Shown: in pieces, positions 1 to 7,961 of the stretch
How the letters are laid out: each line of letters starts with the position of its first letter
Position numbering within the stretch: the first letter of the stretch is position 1
Assembly: GCA_948629335.1 (NCBI GenBank)
Contig: CAPHZB010000022.1
Coordinates: forward strand, 1 to 19,424
Length of the DNA: 19,424 nucleotides
Source: an uncultured Bacilli bacterium
GTDB lineage: Bacteria; Bacillota_I; Bacilli_A; RF39; UBA660
Direction of reading: 5' to 3'
Notes under the pieces: generated by a model
What the model was told of the DNA's origin: nothing
Databases searched by the model: none
Seen by the model: the letters and a program-made list of their open reading frames with translations, nothing else
Position numbers and translations under genes: made by a program

Positions 1-1074
1 AAAAAACATAGAGTAATTATTGGAATCGAGTTATTCTTATTATGTATGATTATAGCAACACTAAGTATAAATGCAACAAGTATGAGTCCGCCATCCAATG
101 GAGTTAGCTACAATAAAAATAATCAAGTAACTGTCCAAAATGCATTAGATGATTTATATAATAAGGCAAATTATGGAAATGCAACAGCTTCTCAAATATT
201 AAAAGGAAGAACAGCATTAGTTGGAGGAAAACAAATCACAGGAACACTTACCATTCCCACTCTTGCAAGTCAGACTCCAGGGAATGCTACAAAAGAAAAT
301 ATAGATGTTGGTAAAATTGCCTGGGTGAATGGAGAGAAAATAGTAGGTACAAGAGCAAAAAATGTTCAGAAACTTAGTGTTTTATTACATTTAGGAGAGT
401 ATATAAAATATACTCCTAATAAGACATCATACACATTATCAAAAGAAGATACAGGATACGATTCAGATCAAACAATAGATCCAAGCCGTAATACCCTATG
501 GAGAGTGATACGGAAGAATGAAGATGGGACGGTGGATTTAGTAGCAGTTTTTACTTCAGATCCTGTGAATTTTAAGGAAAATGACATGATTTATAAAAGT
601 TATATTGGAGTATTAAATAAAATTGCTAAGGGATATGAAACAGAAAATATTACATTGGGGTCACGCGCTATGGGGTATGATAGTAAAATAGCAAAAGAGT
701 ATTTAATAGAATCAGACATTAGTGTGAAGCCAGGAGCAGTTTATACAGGGACTCCAGATACAGGTTATGAGACGGATGTTACTTTAGTACAGAATGCACT
801 AGGTGGAATAGCAGCTCCACATATTGGATCGAGTACTGCTGGCATATACTACTTAGCATCTCGTGCTGCTTATTCGGGAAGTGTGCCCATGGTGTATATG
901 GTGGGATGGTGCAATGATACTTCTAATAGATATTGTAAGTATAATACGTGGAACGTCGAAGTTAGTCGGCTGACGTTTGATATGAGAATTCGTCCAATAG
1001 TAGTATTACGTTCAGATGTAGTAATTACATCGGGAGATGGAACAGCAGATTCCCCTTATATAGTAGGAGAATAA
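1..1074 (+). CDS. Surface-anchored protein with repeated phage-tail-like module, 5' end cut by window edge
   Basis: The reading frame is open from base 1, so the ATG at 46 is internal and the true start lies upstream. The first visible residues are basic (KKHR), then a hydrophobic stretch (about nt 13-66) that looks like a signal anchor. Next comes a short ALDDLY segment and two copies of a module of the form AT..(I)..GK.A.V.G..I.GT at about nt 181-246 and 286-351. Similar modules occur in phage tail-fibre-like and surface proteins of gut Bacillota. The C-terminal half has a WRVIRKNEDG segment, a pair of cysteines near a GWC...YCKYN motif, and ends RPIVVLRSDV...GDGTADSPY, a pattern I associate with exported pilin-like proteins of the same group. 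The function is unknown; an extracellular adhesive or structural role is inferred. A strong terminator follows directly, so this is the last gene of its transcript. Confidence 0.7.
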   Translation, partial: KKHRVIIGIELFLLCMIIATLSINATSMSPPSNGVSYNKNNQVTVQNALDDLYNKANYGNATASQILKGRTALVGGKQITGTLTIPTLASQTPGNATKENIDVGKIAWVNGEKIVGTRAKNVQKLSVLLHLGEYIKYTPNKTSYTLSKEDTGYDSDQTIDPSRNTLWRVIRKNEDGTVDLVAVFTSDPVNFKENDMIYKSYIGVLNKIAKGYETENITLGSRAMGYDSKIAKEYLIESDISVKPGAVYTGTPDTGYETDVTLVQNALGGIAAPHIGSSTAGIYYLASRAAYSGSVPMVYMVGWCNDTSNRYCKYNTWNVEVSRLTFDMRIRPIVVLRSDVVITSGDGTADSPYIVGE

Positions 1075-1079
1075 ATAAG

Positions 1080-1125
1080 AACTAAAAAGGATTACTGAAA
1101 TAGTTTACAGTGATCTTTTTAGTTT
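1080..1125 (+). terminator. Rho-independent terminator after the surface protein gene
   Basis: The arm AACTAAAAAG...ACTG at 1080-1097 pairs with CAGTGATCTTTTTAGTT at 1108-1124 through about 17 pairs, with one bulged G and one G:U pair, around a 10-nt loop. The U-rich 3' arm can serve as the tail. It lies 5 nt after the stop codon. Confidence 0.75.
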
Positions 1126-1223
1126 ATGTTACGTTCTATATTATGTAGATTTTATGTTACTTTTTAACCAATTATCAAGCGTTTTTCTTTTATTATCTAT
1201 TATCCGAATATTTGTTTTAACTT

Positions 1224-1388
1224 TTATTTCTGGCATCTTCTAAAATTACTTTGCTTTCTTGTATCAGGTATTGAGTATATTTCAGTAGTGATTATAGATG
1301 AATGTCCTAGAAGAGAGTGTAATATGTTTACATAAGAGAATATATTGCAATCAATTATATAGTTCAAATAATATTTTTGACATTTAAT
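1224..1388 (-). pseudogene. C-terminal remnant of a tyrosine recombinase/integrase
   Basis: Reading the minus strand from 1388 down to a stop at 1224-1226 gives about 54 open codons without a credible start. The middle reads LLGHSSIITTEIYS (roughly 1313 down to 1272), which matches the conserved end of the tyrosine recombinase catalytic domain: the LGH motif followed by S..TT..Y, where the Y is the DNA-attacking tyrosine. The upstream R...HxxR motif expected about 20 residues earlier is absent, because the preceding sequence (YVNILHS) is not recombinase-like. This is a decayed or truncated fragment, probably left by a mobile element or a DNA-inversion locus next to the surface protein gene. 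Confidence 0.65.
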
Positions 1389-1698
1389 TTATTAGAGCTA
1401 TATGTAAAAGTAAGGCTAAAAAAAATAGATATGACATGGAGTATGATAACTAGGACATTTGAACAAGAACTACATAGTAATAAATCAGTTAAGATATTGC
1501 TTGTAATACAAGATAATTGTGTAAAATTTAAAAAAATACCATTTTTAGATAGGGATATTCTGTCCTTTTTTTAGTTTTATACAAAAAAACATTCTTTCGG
1601 TAAAAATTCTTATATTCCTACACAAATAAAGGTTTTTCTTTAGATTAACAAAAATTTCCATTCTTTTTTTTGATTATATAGATTTCATTATCTCAATT

Positions 1699-1707
1699 TG
1701 ATACAAT
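1699..1707 (+). promoter_or_regulatory. Extended -10 promoter of lspA-rluD
   Basis: TGATACAAT fits the extended -10 form TG-n-TATAAT and lies 20 nt before the chosen lspA start. No good -35 box sits at 17 nt, which is acceptable for an extended -10 promoter. Confidence 0.45.
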
Positions 1708-1727
1708 GTATATAGGTGGTATTTATT

Positions 1728-2204
1728 ATGAAAAAGAAAAATTTACTTCAGCTGTTTGTTTTAGTCATTTTATTGCTTTTTATTGATCAAATAACAAAAG
1801 CACTGGTTGTAAATCGTATTCCTTATGGTAGCTCACTTTCTATAATTCCCAATTTTTTTAAGCTCACTTATGTTAAAAATACAGGTGCCGCCTGGTCAAT
1901 TCTAATGGGAAACCAAATTTTACTCATTGTTATGACATTCACTGTACTTGTTTTCTTCTTTTTGTACTTGTATAAAAAAGAAACATTAAGTAAACTAGAC
2001 ATTCTCATTTATGGGGGATTATTAGGTGGCATTTTTGGAAACCTAATCGACAGAATTCGTTTAAACTATGTGATTGATTTTTTTGATTTTACCATTTTTC
2101 AGTATGATTTTCCTGTATTTAATGTAGCTGATATTTTTATTGTTTTAGCAGGAACTGTTTTAATCATTAAAATCTTTAAAGAAGGTGATACACATGATAT
2201 ATGA
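1728..2204 (+). CDS. lspA: Lipoprotein signal peptidase (signal peptidase II)
   Basis: This is the membrane aspartic protease that cleaves the signal peptide of prolipoproteins after the cysteine has been lipidated. With the ATG at 1728 it is 158 residues, normal for the family. It shows the conserved DQITK (D20), NTGAA (51-55), GNLIDR (104-109), VIDF with catalytic D117, and FNVAD with catalytic D135. Four hydrophobic segments fit the usual four-helix topology. A GTG in frame at 1716 lies inside the AGGTGG ribosome binding site (1714-1719), so the ATG at 1728, 8 nt after that site, is the better start. The 3' end overlaps rluD by 11 nt, implying translational coupling, and lspA-rluD order is common in Bacillota. 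Both catalytic aspartates are present. Confidence 0.95.
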   Translation: MKKKNLLQLFVLVILLLFIDQITKALVVNRIPYGSSLSIIPNFFKLTYVKNTGAAWSILMGNQILLIVMTFTVLVFFFLYLYKKETLSKLDILIYGGLLGGIFGNLIDRIRLNYVIDFFDFTIFQYDFPVFNVADIFIVLAGTVLIIKIFKEGDTHDI

Positions 2205-3084
2205 GAGTGATGAACAAATACGAATTGATATTTATTTAAAAGAAGAAACCGAATATACAAGAAGTAAGTTAGAAAGTGCTTTTAAAGAAGAAAAAATCTT
2301 AGTAAATGAAAAACCTGTAAAAAAAAGCTACTTATTAAAAAAAGGTGATCAAATTACTTTACCTGTTCTTGAAGAAAAAGCCTTATCATTAGAACCTATT
2401 GATTTAAATTTAGAAATTATTTATGAAGATGAAGATGTGATTGTTGTAAATAAGCCAAATAAAATGGTTGTTCATCCAGCACCTGGAAATTATACCAATA
2501 CCCTTGTAAATGGACTTTTGTACCATTCAAAAAGCTTAAGCCAAGTGGGTGGGGAATTTCGTCCAGGAATTGTTCATAGAATTGATGCTGATACAACAGG
2601 TCTTTTAATGGTTGCCAAAAACGATAAAGCCCATCTTTCTTTAGCAAAACAATTAGAGGAAAAAACAACAAAAAGAAAATATATTGCCCTTGTTTGGGGT
2701 GTTATTAAAGAAGATACTGCTTTAATAGATGCTCCTATTGGGCGAGATACAAAAGATCGTAAAAAAATGGCAGTAACCGATATAAATGCTAAAAAAGCAA
2801 TTACCCATCTTCGGGTTTTAAAACGATTTAAGAATGCAACTTTAATTGAGGTTGTTTTAGAAACAGGAAGAACACACCAGATTCGTGTACATATGAATTA
2901 TATAGGACATCCTGTAGTCAATGATCCTGTATATGGAAAACGAAAACTAATTGATGATACAGGGCAATGTTTACATGCCAAAGAGATAGGATTTATTCAT
3001 CCAAGGACAGGGGAAGAGATGCATTTTGAAGTAGAATTGCCATCTTGTTTTACCACAATTTTGCGCCAATTTGAAAAGGAATAA
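2194..3084 (+). CDS. rluD: RluD-type 23S rRNA pseudouridine synthase
   Basis: This 296-residue protein belongs to the RluA/RluD family, which isomerises uridine to pseudouridine in large-subunit rRNA. The N-terminal part (about residues 10-70) is an S4-like RNA-binding domain. The catalytic domain follows, with the LEIIYEDEDVIVVNKP entry motif (about 73-88) and the active-site motif HRIDADTTGL, where D131 is the catalytic aspartate. RTHQIRVH and HPVVNDPVYG follow, as expected for the family. The ATG at 2194 is preferred over the GTG at 2185 because GAAGGTG (2181-2187) is a well-spaced ribosome binding site that covers the GTG. It overlaps lspA by 11 nt. The exact target uridines cannot be told from sequence; bacilli carry several RluD paralogues. 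Confidence 0.93.
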   Translation: MIYESDEQIRIDIYLKEETEYTRSKLESAFKEEKILVNEKPVKKSYLLKKGDQITLPVLEEKALSLEPIDLNLEIIYEDEDVIVVNKPNKMVVHPAPGNYTNTLVNGLLYHSKSLSQVGGEFRPGIVHRIDADTTGLLMVAKNDKAHLSLAKQLEEKTTKRKYIALVWGVIKEDTALIDAPIGRDTKDRKKMAVTDINAKKAITHLRVLKRFKNATLIEVVLETGRTHQIRVHMNYIGHPVVNDPVYGKRKLIDDTGQCLHAKEIGFIHPRTGEEMHFEVELPSCFTTILRQFEKE

Positions 3085-3116
3085 TTCTATTTTCTGTATT
3101 TTTAAAAAAATTATAT

Positions 3117-3122
3117 TATAAT
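3117..3122 (+). promoter_or_regulatory. Possible -10 box before deoD
   Basis: A perfect TATAAT lies 21 nt before the deoD start in an AT-rich 59-nt gap. No clear -35 box is seen at the usual spacing, so this is tentative. Confidence 0.35.
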
Positions 3123-3143
3123 AAATAAAGAATGGAGGATTAT

Positions 3144-3851
3144 ATGACACCACATATAGAAGCAAAAAAAGAAGAAATTGCAAATATTGTTTTCATGCCA
3201 GGAGATCCAATGCGAGCAAAATTTATTGCTGAGACCTATTTGGAGGATTACACCCTTGTTAACCAAGTAAGAGGAATATATGCCTATACAGGATTTTATA
3301 AAGGAAAAAGAGTAACTGTGATGGCATCAGGAATGGGAATGCCTAGTATGGGAATTTATTCTTATGAATTATATAAATTTTACGATGTTGATACGATTAT
3401 TCGTATTGGAAGTGCTGGTTCTTACACAGAAGAATTACATGTATTTGATCTTTTGTTAGTTGAAAAAGCCTATTCTGAATCAAGTTATGCAAAAGTGCAG
3501 AATGGGTGTACAGAAGATATTTTATCTTCTTCAACTGAATTAAATACCATTTTAAAAGAAACCGCAAAAGAAGTAGGGCAAAAGCTATCTGTAGGAACAG
3601 TGCATAGTAGTGATGTTTTTTATAAAGAAAAAAATGAATATGAAAAATTAAGACAAAATTATGGTTGCATGGCTGTTGAAATGGAGTCATTCGCCCTTTT
3701 CCATAACGCCAATAGTTTAGGAAAAAAAGCGACTTGTGTTTTAACTATTTCTGATAGTTTTATTACCAAGGAAGAAACAACAAGTAAAGAAAGAGAAACA
3801 TCATTTACAGCAATGATTGAACTCGTTCTTGAAGCAAGTTTAAAATTATAA
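3144..3851 (+). CDS. deoD: DeoD-type purine nucleoside phosphorylase
   Basis: A cytoplasmic enzyme of purine salvage that phosphorolyses purine (deoxy)nucleosides to the free base and (deoxy)ribose-1-phosphate. At 235 residues it is the same length as bacterial hexameric DeoD. Key positions align with Escherichia coli numbering: H4 in TPHIEA, G20 in MPGDP, R24, R43 and R87 (phosphate site), M180 and E181 in VEMES (ribose), and D204 and R217 (purine protonation). One change is S206 in SDSFIT, where SDHI is usual, and RIGSAGS replaces RVGSCGA. The ATG at 3144, 5 nt after GGAGG (3134-3138), is preferred over the ATG at 3132, which overlaps that site. It probably has its own promoter. Substrate preference is not predictable from this. 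Confidence 0.93.
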   Translation: MTPHIEAKKEEIANIVFMPGDPMRAKFIAETYLEDYTLVNQVRGIYAYTGFYKGKRVTVMASGMGMPSMGIYSYELYKFYDVDTIIRIGSAGSYTEELHVFDLLLVEKAYSESSYAKVQNGCTEDILSSSTELNTILKETAKEVGQKLSVGTVHSSDVFYKEKNEYEKLRQNYGCMAVEMESFALFHNANSLGKKATCVLTISDSFITKEETTSKERETSFTAMIELVLEASLKL

Positions 3852-3898
3852 AAGGAATATTTCAGCTAGAAGTTGTATACTAATAAAGAGGTGAAAGT

Positions 3899-5161
3899 AT
3901 GAATTACACAAAAACAGAAAAGAACGGATATACACTCCATTTAATTCAAACGGATAAATTTAAAACCATTACATTACGTGCGAATTTTAGAACATTGGTG
4001 AGGGAAGATTTAATTACAAAACGGGAGTTGTTAGCAGGAATTCTATCCGTTTCTAGTAAAAAATATCCAAAACGAAGAGAATTTGTTATGCGAAAAGAAG
4101 AATTATATCAATTAGGTTGTGGAGCAACTTCTTATACATCGGGAAATGCACTCGTTTTTATGGCAGATTTAAAATTTATTCATGAAAAATATACAGAAAA
4201 GGGAATGAATAAGGAATCGCTAGAATTTTTCTTAGATACGTTAATGCAACCAGATATTGATGATCAAAAATTTAATTCGGGTGTGTTTACATTAGAAAAG
4301 AGAAATTATTTAGAATTTTTAGAAGGAAAAAATGATGATCCCAATCGATATGCATCATGGAAACTTGATACCTTAAGAGGAAGGAAAACACCACTTTCTT
4401 TTGATAGAAGTGGAGATATGGATACACTTATTTCTTTAAATGAAAAAGAACTTTATCAAGTTTATAAAGAGATGATAGAAAATGATAAGTTAGATATTTT
4501 TGTAATAGGGGATATTACAAAAGAGGAATTAGAACCATTATTTGATGCTTATTTCTTAAAACGCACAAGTGTGAAAGAAGAAATAAATCACTTTTTGGCG
4601 TATCCAAAGGGAGAAGCAATCGTAGAAAAGGAAGCGAGTCCTTTTAAACAAAGCAAATTAAAAATGGGATATTTTATAGAAAATATGACTTCATTTGAGA
4701 GAAACTATGTACTTAGAGTCTATAATTTTCTGTTAGGTAGTTCTAGTGATTCTTTATTATTTAAAACAGTGAGAGAAGAAAATTCTCTTTGTTATGATAT
4801 ACATTCTACATGTGCACCTCTTTATGATATGCTTACTGTGAGTGCAGGAATTGAGGCTAAGGATTATGAAAAAACAGTTTCATTAATTCAGGAAAGTATT
4901 CAAAAGATGCGTGAAGGGGATTTTTCTCACGAAGAACTTGAAAAAGTAAAATTAAATTATAAAACCAGTTATGAAGAGACAGTAGATAGTGATGGTTCTA
5001 TCTTAAGTCTCTATGAATCACATGTGTATCTACATTCTGGTTTGTTAGAGGAGAGAATAGAAGCTATATCTACAGTTACAAAGGATATGGTTGTCGCTTT
5101 AGCGCAAAAAGTAAAATTAGATGTGATTTATCTTTTGGAAGGAAATGATGCAAATGAATAA
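3899..5161 (+). CDS. ymfF: M16 family protein, YmfF-like (non-catalytic partner)
   Basis: A 420-residue member of the M16 (pitrilysin/insulinase) fold family. It lacks the HxxEH zinc motif of active M16 peptidases, as is typical of the YmfF type that pairs with an active YmfH. Near the middle, GSSSDSLLFKTVREENSLCYDI (split here by a hydrophobic turn) is the family's R/Y-type C-domain motif with R and Y residues used for substrate binding. A GAGGTG ribosome binding site lies 5 nt before the ATG. Its 3' end overlaps the next gene, so the pair is co-translated. Databases often name this pair as EF-P 5-aminopentanol modification-associated proteins, from linkage to ymfI in Bacillus; no ymfI is in this window and I have not verified that role here. 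Confidence 0.85.
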   Translation: MNYTKTEKNGYTLHLIQTDKFKTITLRANFRTLVREDLITKRELLAGILSVSSKKYPKRREFVMRKEELYQLGCGATSYTSGNALVFMADLKFIHEKYTEKGMNKESLEFFLDTLMQPDIDDQKFNSGVFTLEKRNYLEFLEGKNDDPNRYASWKLDTLRGRKTPLSFDRSGDMDTLISLNEKELYQVYKEMIENDKLDIFVIGDITKEELEPLFDAYFLKRTSVKEEINHFLAYPKGEAIVEKEASPFKQSKLKMGYFIENMTSFERNYVLRVYNFLLGSSSDSLLFKTVREENSLCYDIHSTCAPLYDMLTVSAGIEAKDYEKTVSLIQESIQKMREGDFSHEELEKVKLNYKTSYEETVDSDGSILSLYESHVYLHSGLLEERIEAISTVTKDMVVALAQKVKLDVIYLLEGNDANE

Positions 5162-6446
5162 ATTAGAAATAAAAGGACTGGATTTAATCCTTTATGAAGA
5201 AACTCTTGCAAACGGATTATCTATTTATGTCATTCCAAAAGAAAGTAGTAAAGGAATTTATGCTACATTCACAACTAAGTTTGGTGGACATGATATCGAT
5301 TTTATTCCAAGTGGAAAAGAGGAAATGGTATCTGTTCCTCCTGGAATTGCTCACTTTCTAGAACATAAAATGTTTGAACAAGAATCTGGGGAAGATGTGA
5401 TGAGTCTATTTTCTAAAAATGGTGTTTCTTGTAATGCGAATACATCTTCTTATAAAACATGTTATCTATTTGATGGTTCTTCTCATTTTGATGAAAATAT
5501 AAATTTACTTTTAGATTATGTGCAACAGCCTTACTTTACAGATGAAAATGTGGAAAAAGAAAAACATATTATTGAACAAGAAATCGATATGACAGCAGAT
5601 AATCCTTATTCGATAGGCTATTTTCATTTAATGGAGAATATGTTTGTATGCGACCCATCAAGAATACGTGTTATTGGTTCAAAAGAAAGCGTTCAATCCA
5701 TTACAAAGGAAGACTTATATACTTGTTATGAAACCTTTTATCATCCAGGCAATATGTTTGTAATTGTAACAGGAAATGTAGACCCAGAAAAAACAATTGA
5801 ATTGATTCGAAAGAATCAAGAAAAGAAAACATTTAAGGAATTTAAAAAGCCTATTTTAAAACCGTATGATGAGCCTGTTACTGTTTTAAAAAAGGAAGAC
5901 TATATAGAAATGAATATTACAGTGCCAAAACTTACAATGGGTTTCAAATTTGACTTAAGGAAATTAGAGAAAGAATTGAAATTAGATGAAGCAACCATTC
6001 GTAGATATGTTGCCATTTATGCAAATTTAAAATTTGGTTCTGTATCTCTTTTCTTAGAGAATGCAAAACAAGAGGAACTAACCACTTCAGATATGGATTA
6101 TAGTCTATATGCAACTGATGATATCTTGCTTTTAATCTTAGAAGGGGATAGTAAAAATACAATTTCTTTAAAGGAACGAATTTTAGAAGAAGTAAAGAAT
6201 AAAAAAATAGAAAAGAGAGAATTTGAACTAAAGAAACGGGGAATGATTGCAACTTGTATTTATACATCTGAAAATATTTATTCTATGAATCAAAAAGTTT
6301 TAGGAGATATTATTAGTTTAGGGAATGTAGAAGTTGACCTTTTAGAGAATTATAAGAAGTTAAATTATGAGGATTTCTTGAAGGTCGTTCAAACATTAGA
6401 CTTTACAAATTATTCCTTTGTAACTGTAAATCCAAAGAAAAAATAA
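5148..6446 (+). CDS. ymfH: M16 family zinc peptidase, YmfH-like
   Basis: A 432-residue zinc metallopeptidase of family M16. The inverted zinc motif HFLEH (H69, E72 catalytic, H73) is intact, and the third zinc ligand is probably E145 in IIEQEIDM. The N-terminal YATFTTKFGG and PPGIAHFLEHKMFE segments are characteristic of YmfH. Such enzymes usually act with a catalytically dead M16 partner, here the overlapping upstream gene. Several starts are possible: ATG at 5145, 5148 and 5154. GGAAGG (5137-5142) favours 5148 or 5154. The substrate is unknown; the pair may process or degrade peptides in the cytoplasm, since no signal peptide is visible in either protein. Confidence 0.88.
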   Translation: MQMNKLEIKGLDLILYEETLANGLSIYVIPKESSKGIYATFTTKFGGHDIDFIPSGKEEMVSVPPGIAHFLEHKMFEQESGEDVMSLFSKNGVSCNANTSSYKTCYLFDGSSHFDENINLLLDYVQQPYFTDENVEKEKHIIEQEIDMTADNPYSIGYFHLMENMFVCDPSRIRVIGSKESVQSITKEDLYTCYETFYHPGNMFVIVTGNVDPEKTIELIRKNQEKKTFKEFKKPILKPYDEPVTVLKKEDYIEMNITVPKLTMGFKFDLRKLEKELKLDEATIRRYVAIYANLKFGSVSLFLENAKQEELTTSDMDYSLYATDDILLLILEGDSKNTISLKERILEEVKNKKIEKREFELKKRGMIATCIYTSENIYSMNQKVLGDIISLGNVEVDLLENYKKLNYEDFLKVVQTLDFTNYSFVTVNPKKK

Positions 6447-6475
6447 GCTTTTTTCTTTTCATTTTAAAAAAAGTT

Positions 6476-6484
6476 TGTTATACT
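6476..6484 (+). promoter_or_regulatory. Extended -10 promoter of the prepilin-like gene
   Basis: TGTTATACT matches the extended -10 form and lies 20 nt before the ATG at 6505, with the ribosome binding site GAGGTG in between, giving a very short leader. An AT-rich inverted repeat (CTTTTTT...AAAAAAAG, about 6449-6474) precedes it and may help end the ymfH transcript. Confidence 0.45.
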
Positions 6485-6504
6485 AGTAACATAGAGGTGA
6501 CCAT

Positions 6505-6900
6505 ATGAAAAATAAAGGTTTTACATTAGCTGAATTATTAGCTGTTATTGTTATTTTAGGATTAGTTGCTGCAATTACGATTCCTGCTGTTACAAAAACA
6601 TTAGGAGAAACAAAGTCGAACTTGTGTGAAGATCAACTAAAAAATATCCAGGAAGCGGCTAGACTTTATGGAAGTGACCACATGCTTGAATTACCCAGTA
6701 TAGAAGGCGAGTCTATAACGATTACATTAGGTGATTTGCAAGCGGGTGGCTATATTAAGGAGGATTTAGAGAATCCTAAAAATAAACAAAAGATAGAATC
6801 AAGTTTAAATATAACGATTACAAAACAAGGAAACAATAAATGGAAATATGAAGTAGATAATTTTTGTAATACACAAAGTGTAGGGGGAGACATTGAATAA
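6505..6900 (+). CDS. Type IV prepilin-like protein
   Basis: A 131-residue protein with a class III (prepilin) signal: MKNKGFTLAE, where cleavage is expected after G5 and E10 is the conserved Glu at mature position 5. The hydrophobic helix LLAVIVILGLVAAITIPAV follows. The globular part contains two cysteines (in NLCEDQ and NFCNTQ) that could form a disulfide outside the cell. This looks like a ComGC-type or minor type IV pseudopilin, but no pilus assembly genes (prepilin peptidase, ATPase, platform protein) are in the window, so the assembly system must be elsewhere. It has its own extended -10 promoter and its own terminator, so it is a single-gene transcript. Role in DNA uptake or adhesion is inference. 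Confidence 0.8.
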   Translation: MKNKGFTLAELLAVIVILGLVAAITIPAVTKTLGETKSNLCEDQLKNIQEAARLYGSDHMLELPSIEGESITITLGDLQAGGYIKEDLENPKNKQKIESSLNITITKQGNNKWKYEVDNFCNTQSVGGDIE

Positions 6901-6914
6901 TGTCCTTCTTTTTT
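6884..6914 (+). terminator. Terminator overlapping the prepilin stop codon
   Basis: GGGG-(bulged A)-GACATT pairs with AATGTC-CTTC around a GAAT loop, followed by six T (6909-6914). The TAA stop of the prepilin gene is inside the hairpin, so the last codons are part of the terminator. Confidence 0.7.
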
Positions 6915-6945
6915 GCATGATGGCTAAAAGAAAGTAAGGGAAATT

Positions 6946-7833
6946 ATGATACTAAATGTAAGTGGTAGAACAGATATTGTTGCTTTCTATTCGAAATGGT
7001 TTTTAAATCGATACCAAGAGGGATTTGTTGATGTTAGGAATCCTTTTAATCCTACATTAGTCAGTCGCATTTATTTTGAAGATGTTGATGCTATTTTATT
7101 TTGTACAAAAAACCCACTTCCTATTTTAAGCCATTTGCACATGATTGATAAACCCATTTTATTTCAGGTGACTTTAACTCCTTATAAAAAAGATATTGAA
7201 CCCAATGTTCCTCCCAAAGGACTTATCATTGAGGGCATAAAAAAGATATCCAACCTTGTTGGTATAGATCATGTATTTGTTCGTTATGACCCCATTTTTA
7301 TAAGTAATACATATAGTGTCTCTTATCATAAAAAAGCATTTGAGCGAATGTGTTCTTTATTACAGGGGTATGTAGAGACGATTATTGTTTCTTTCTTAGA
7401 TGATTATAAAAATGTACGAAAAAATAAGAATATATTAGATTTTAAAGAAATGACAGAAGAAATGTATAAAGAGATTGGACTTTCTTTTAGTGTAAGTGCG
7501 AAGAAGTATGGAATGACAGTGCAGACATGTTTTGAAGATAAAAATTTAGTAGAATATGGCTTTACAAAGGGAGCTTGTATTTCTCACGAACTTGCTTATC
7601 AACTAACAGGGAAAACATATAGAACATGGAAGGCGAGAAAAGAGAAAAAATGTAACTGTGTAGAGATGGTTGATATTGGTGTTTATAATTCGTGCAAACA
7701 CTTTTGTAGATATTGTTATGCAAATTTTGATGAAAAAAGAGTAGAAAATCATTTTAAAAATCATGATGAAACTTCTTCTCTTCTGATTGGACATATCCAA
7801 AAAGAGGATGTAATTAAAGTAAGAAAAAAATGA
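6946..7833 (+). CDS. DUF1848 family protein with C-terminal radical-SAM-like cysteine cluster
   Basis: A 295-residue protein that fits the DUF1848 family along its length: SGRTDIVAFY at the N-terminus, VDVRNPFNP, DAILFCTKNP, FQVTLTPY, VFVRYDPIF, SFLDDY, and a C-terminal YCYAN. The cysteines C236-x-C238 precede C250-x3-C254-x2-C257; the latter is the CxxxCxxC spacing of radical SAM enzymes, but at the C-terminus instead of the N-terminus. This placement is known for DUF1848. A [4Fe-4S] cluster and an S-adenosylmethionine-dependent reaction are likely, but no substrate is known. AAGTAAGGG (6932-6940) is the ribosome binding site, 5 nt before the ATG. It stands alone after the prepilin terminator and ends near the left 51-bp repeat, whose hairpin can terminate it. 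Confidence 0.85.
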   Translation: MILNVSGRTDIVAFYSKWFLNRYQEGFVDVRNPFNPTLVSRIYFEDVDAILFCTKNPLPILSHLHMIDKPILFQVTLTPYKKDIEPNVPPKGLIIEGIKKISNLVGIDHVFVRYDPIFISNTYSVSYHKKAFERMCSLLQGYVETIIVSFLDDYKNVRKNKNILDFKEMTEEMYKEIGLSFSVSAKKYGMTVQTCFEDKNLVEYGFTKGACISHELAYQLTGKTYRTWKARKEKKCNCVEMVDIGVYNSCKHFCRYCYANFDEKRVENHFKNHDETSSLLIGHIQKEDVIKVRKK

Positions 7834-7910
7834 AGCCTATTTATTAAAATAGAGTGATAAGAATATAAAAATTGAATTTATTTTTCTTAGAAAATTTACT
7901 TAAAAACATA

Positions 7911-7961
7911 AAAAAATAGGAGAAAATTCCTATTTTATTTTTGCATGAACAACAAGTCTTT
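7911..7961. repeat. Left copy of 51-bp perfect direct repeat bounding the island
   Basis: This segment is identical over 51 bases to 11067-11117, where it forms the last codons of the sortase gene (RLVVHAKIK and the stop) plus its terminator. Identity stops abruptly at both ends (7910 and 7962). The 3156-nt offset brackets the accessory genes. It may be an attachment-site duplication or a relic of a recombined tandem sortase copy. Confidence 0.85.
7913..7942 (+). terminator. Terminator hairpin in the left repeat, serving the DUF1848 gene
   Basis: AAAATAGGA (7913-7921) pairs perfectly with TCCTATTTT (7928-7936) around a 6-nt loop, followed on the plus strand by ATTTTT. The hairpin is bidirectional in form and is the same one that ends the sortase gene at 11069-11092. 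Confidence 0.65.

Larger units (their letters stand above)
1126..1727. other. Gene-poor stretch between the surface protein and lspA
   Basis: No convincing intact gene is seen. The stretch holds a minus-strand recombinase remnant (1224-1388) and a 31-codon minus-strand reading frame with an ATG (1236 down to 1141) that overlaps the remnant's stop; I cannot assign it. A TTG-initiated 65-codon plus-strand frame (1377-1574) has no ribosome binding site. The TTGACA at 1377-1382, with a TATATG 16 nt downstream, could be a promoter, and a T-run at 1565-1571 follows a weak hairpin. A short non-coding transcript across about 1410-1571 is therefore possible but not supported beyond that. Confidence 0.4.

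Noticed and set aside
1141..1236. 31-codon minus-strand frame starting MPEIKVKTNIR
   Set aside because: It has an ATG and overlaps the recombinase remnant's stop, but is too short and unrecognised to call; noted in the gap entry.
1377..1574. 65-codon plus-strand frame in the lspA upstream gap
   Set aside because: It starts with TTG inside a possible -35 box, has no ribosome binding site and resembles no family; the composition is that of AT-rich non-coding sequence.
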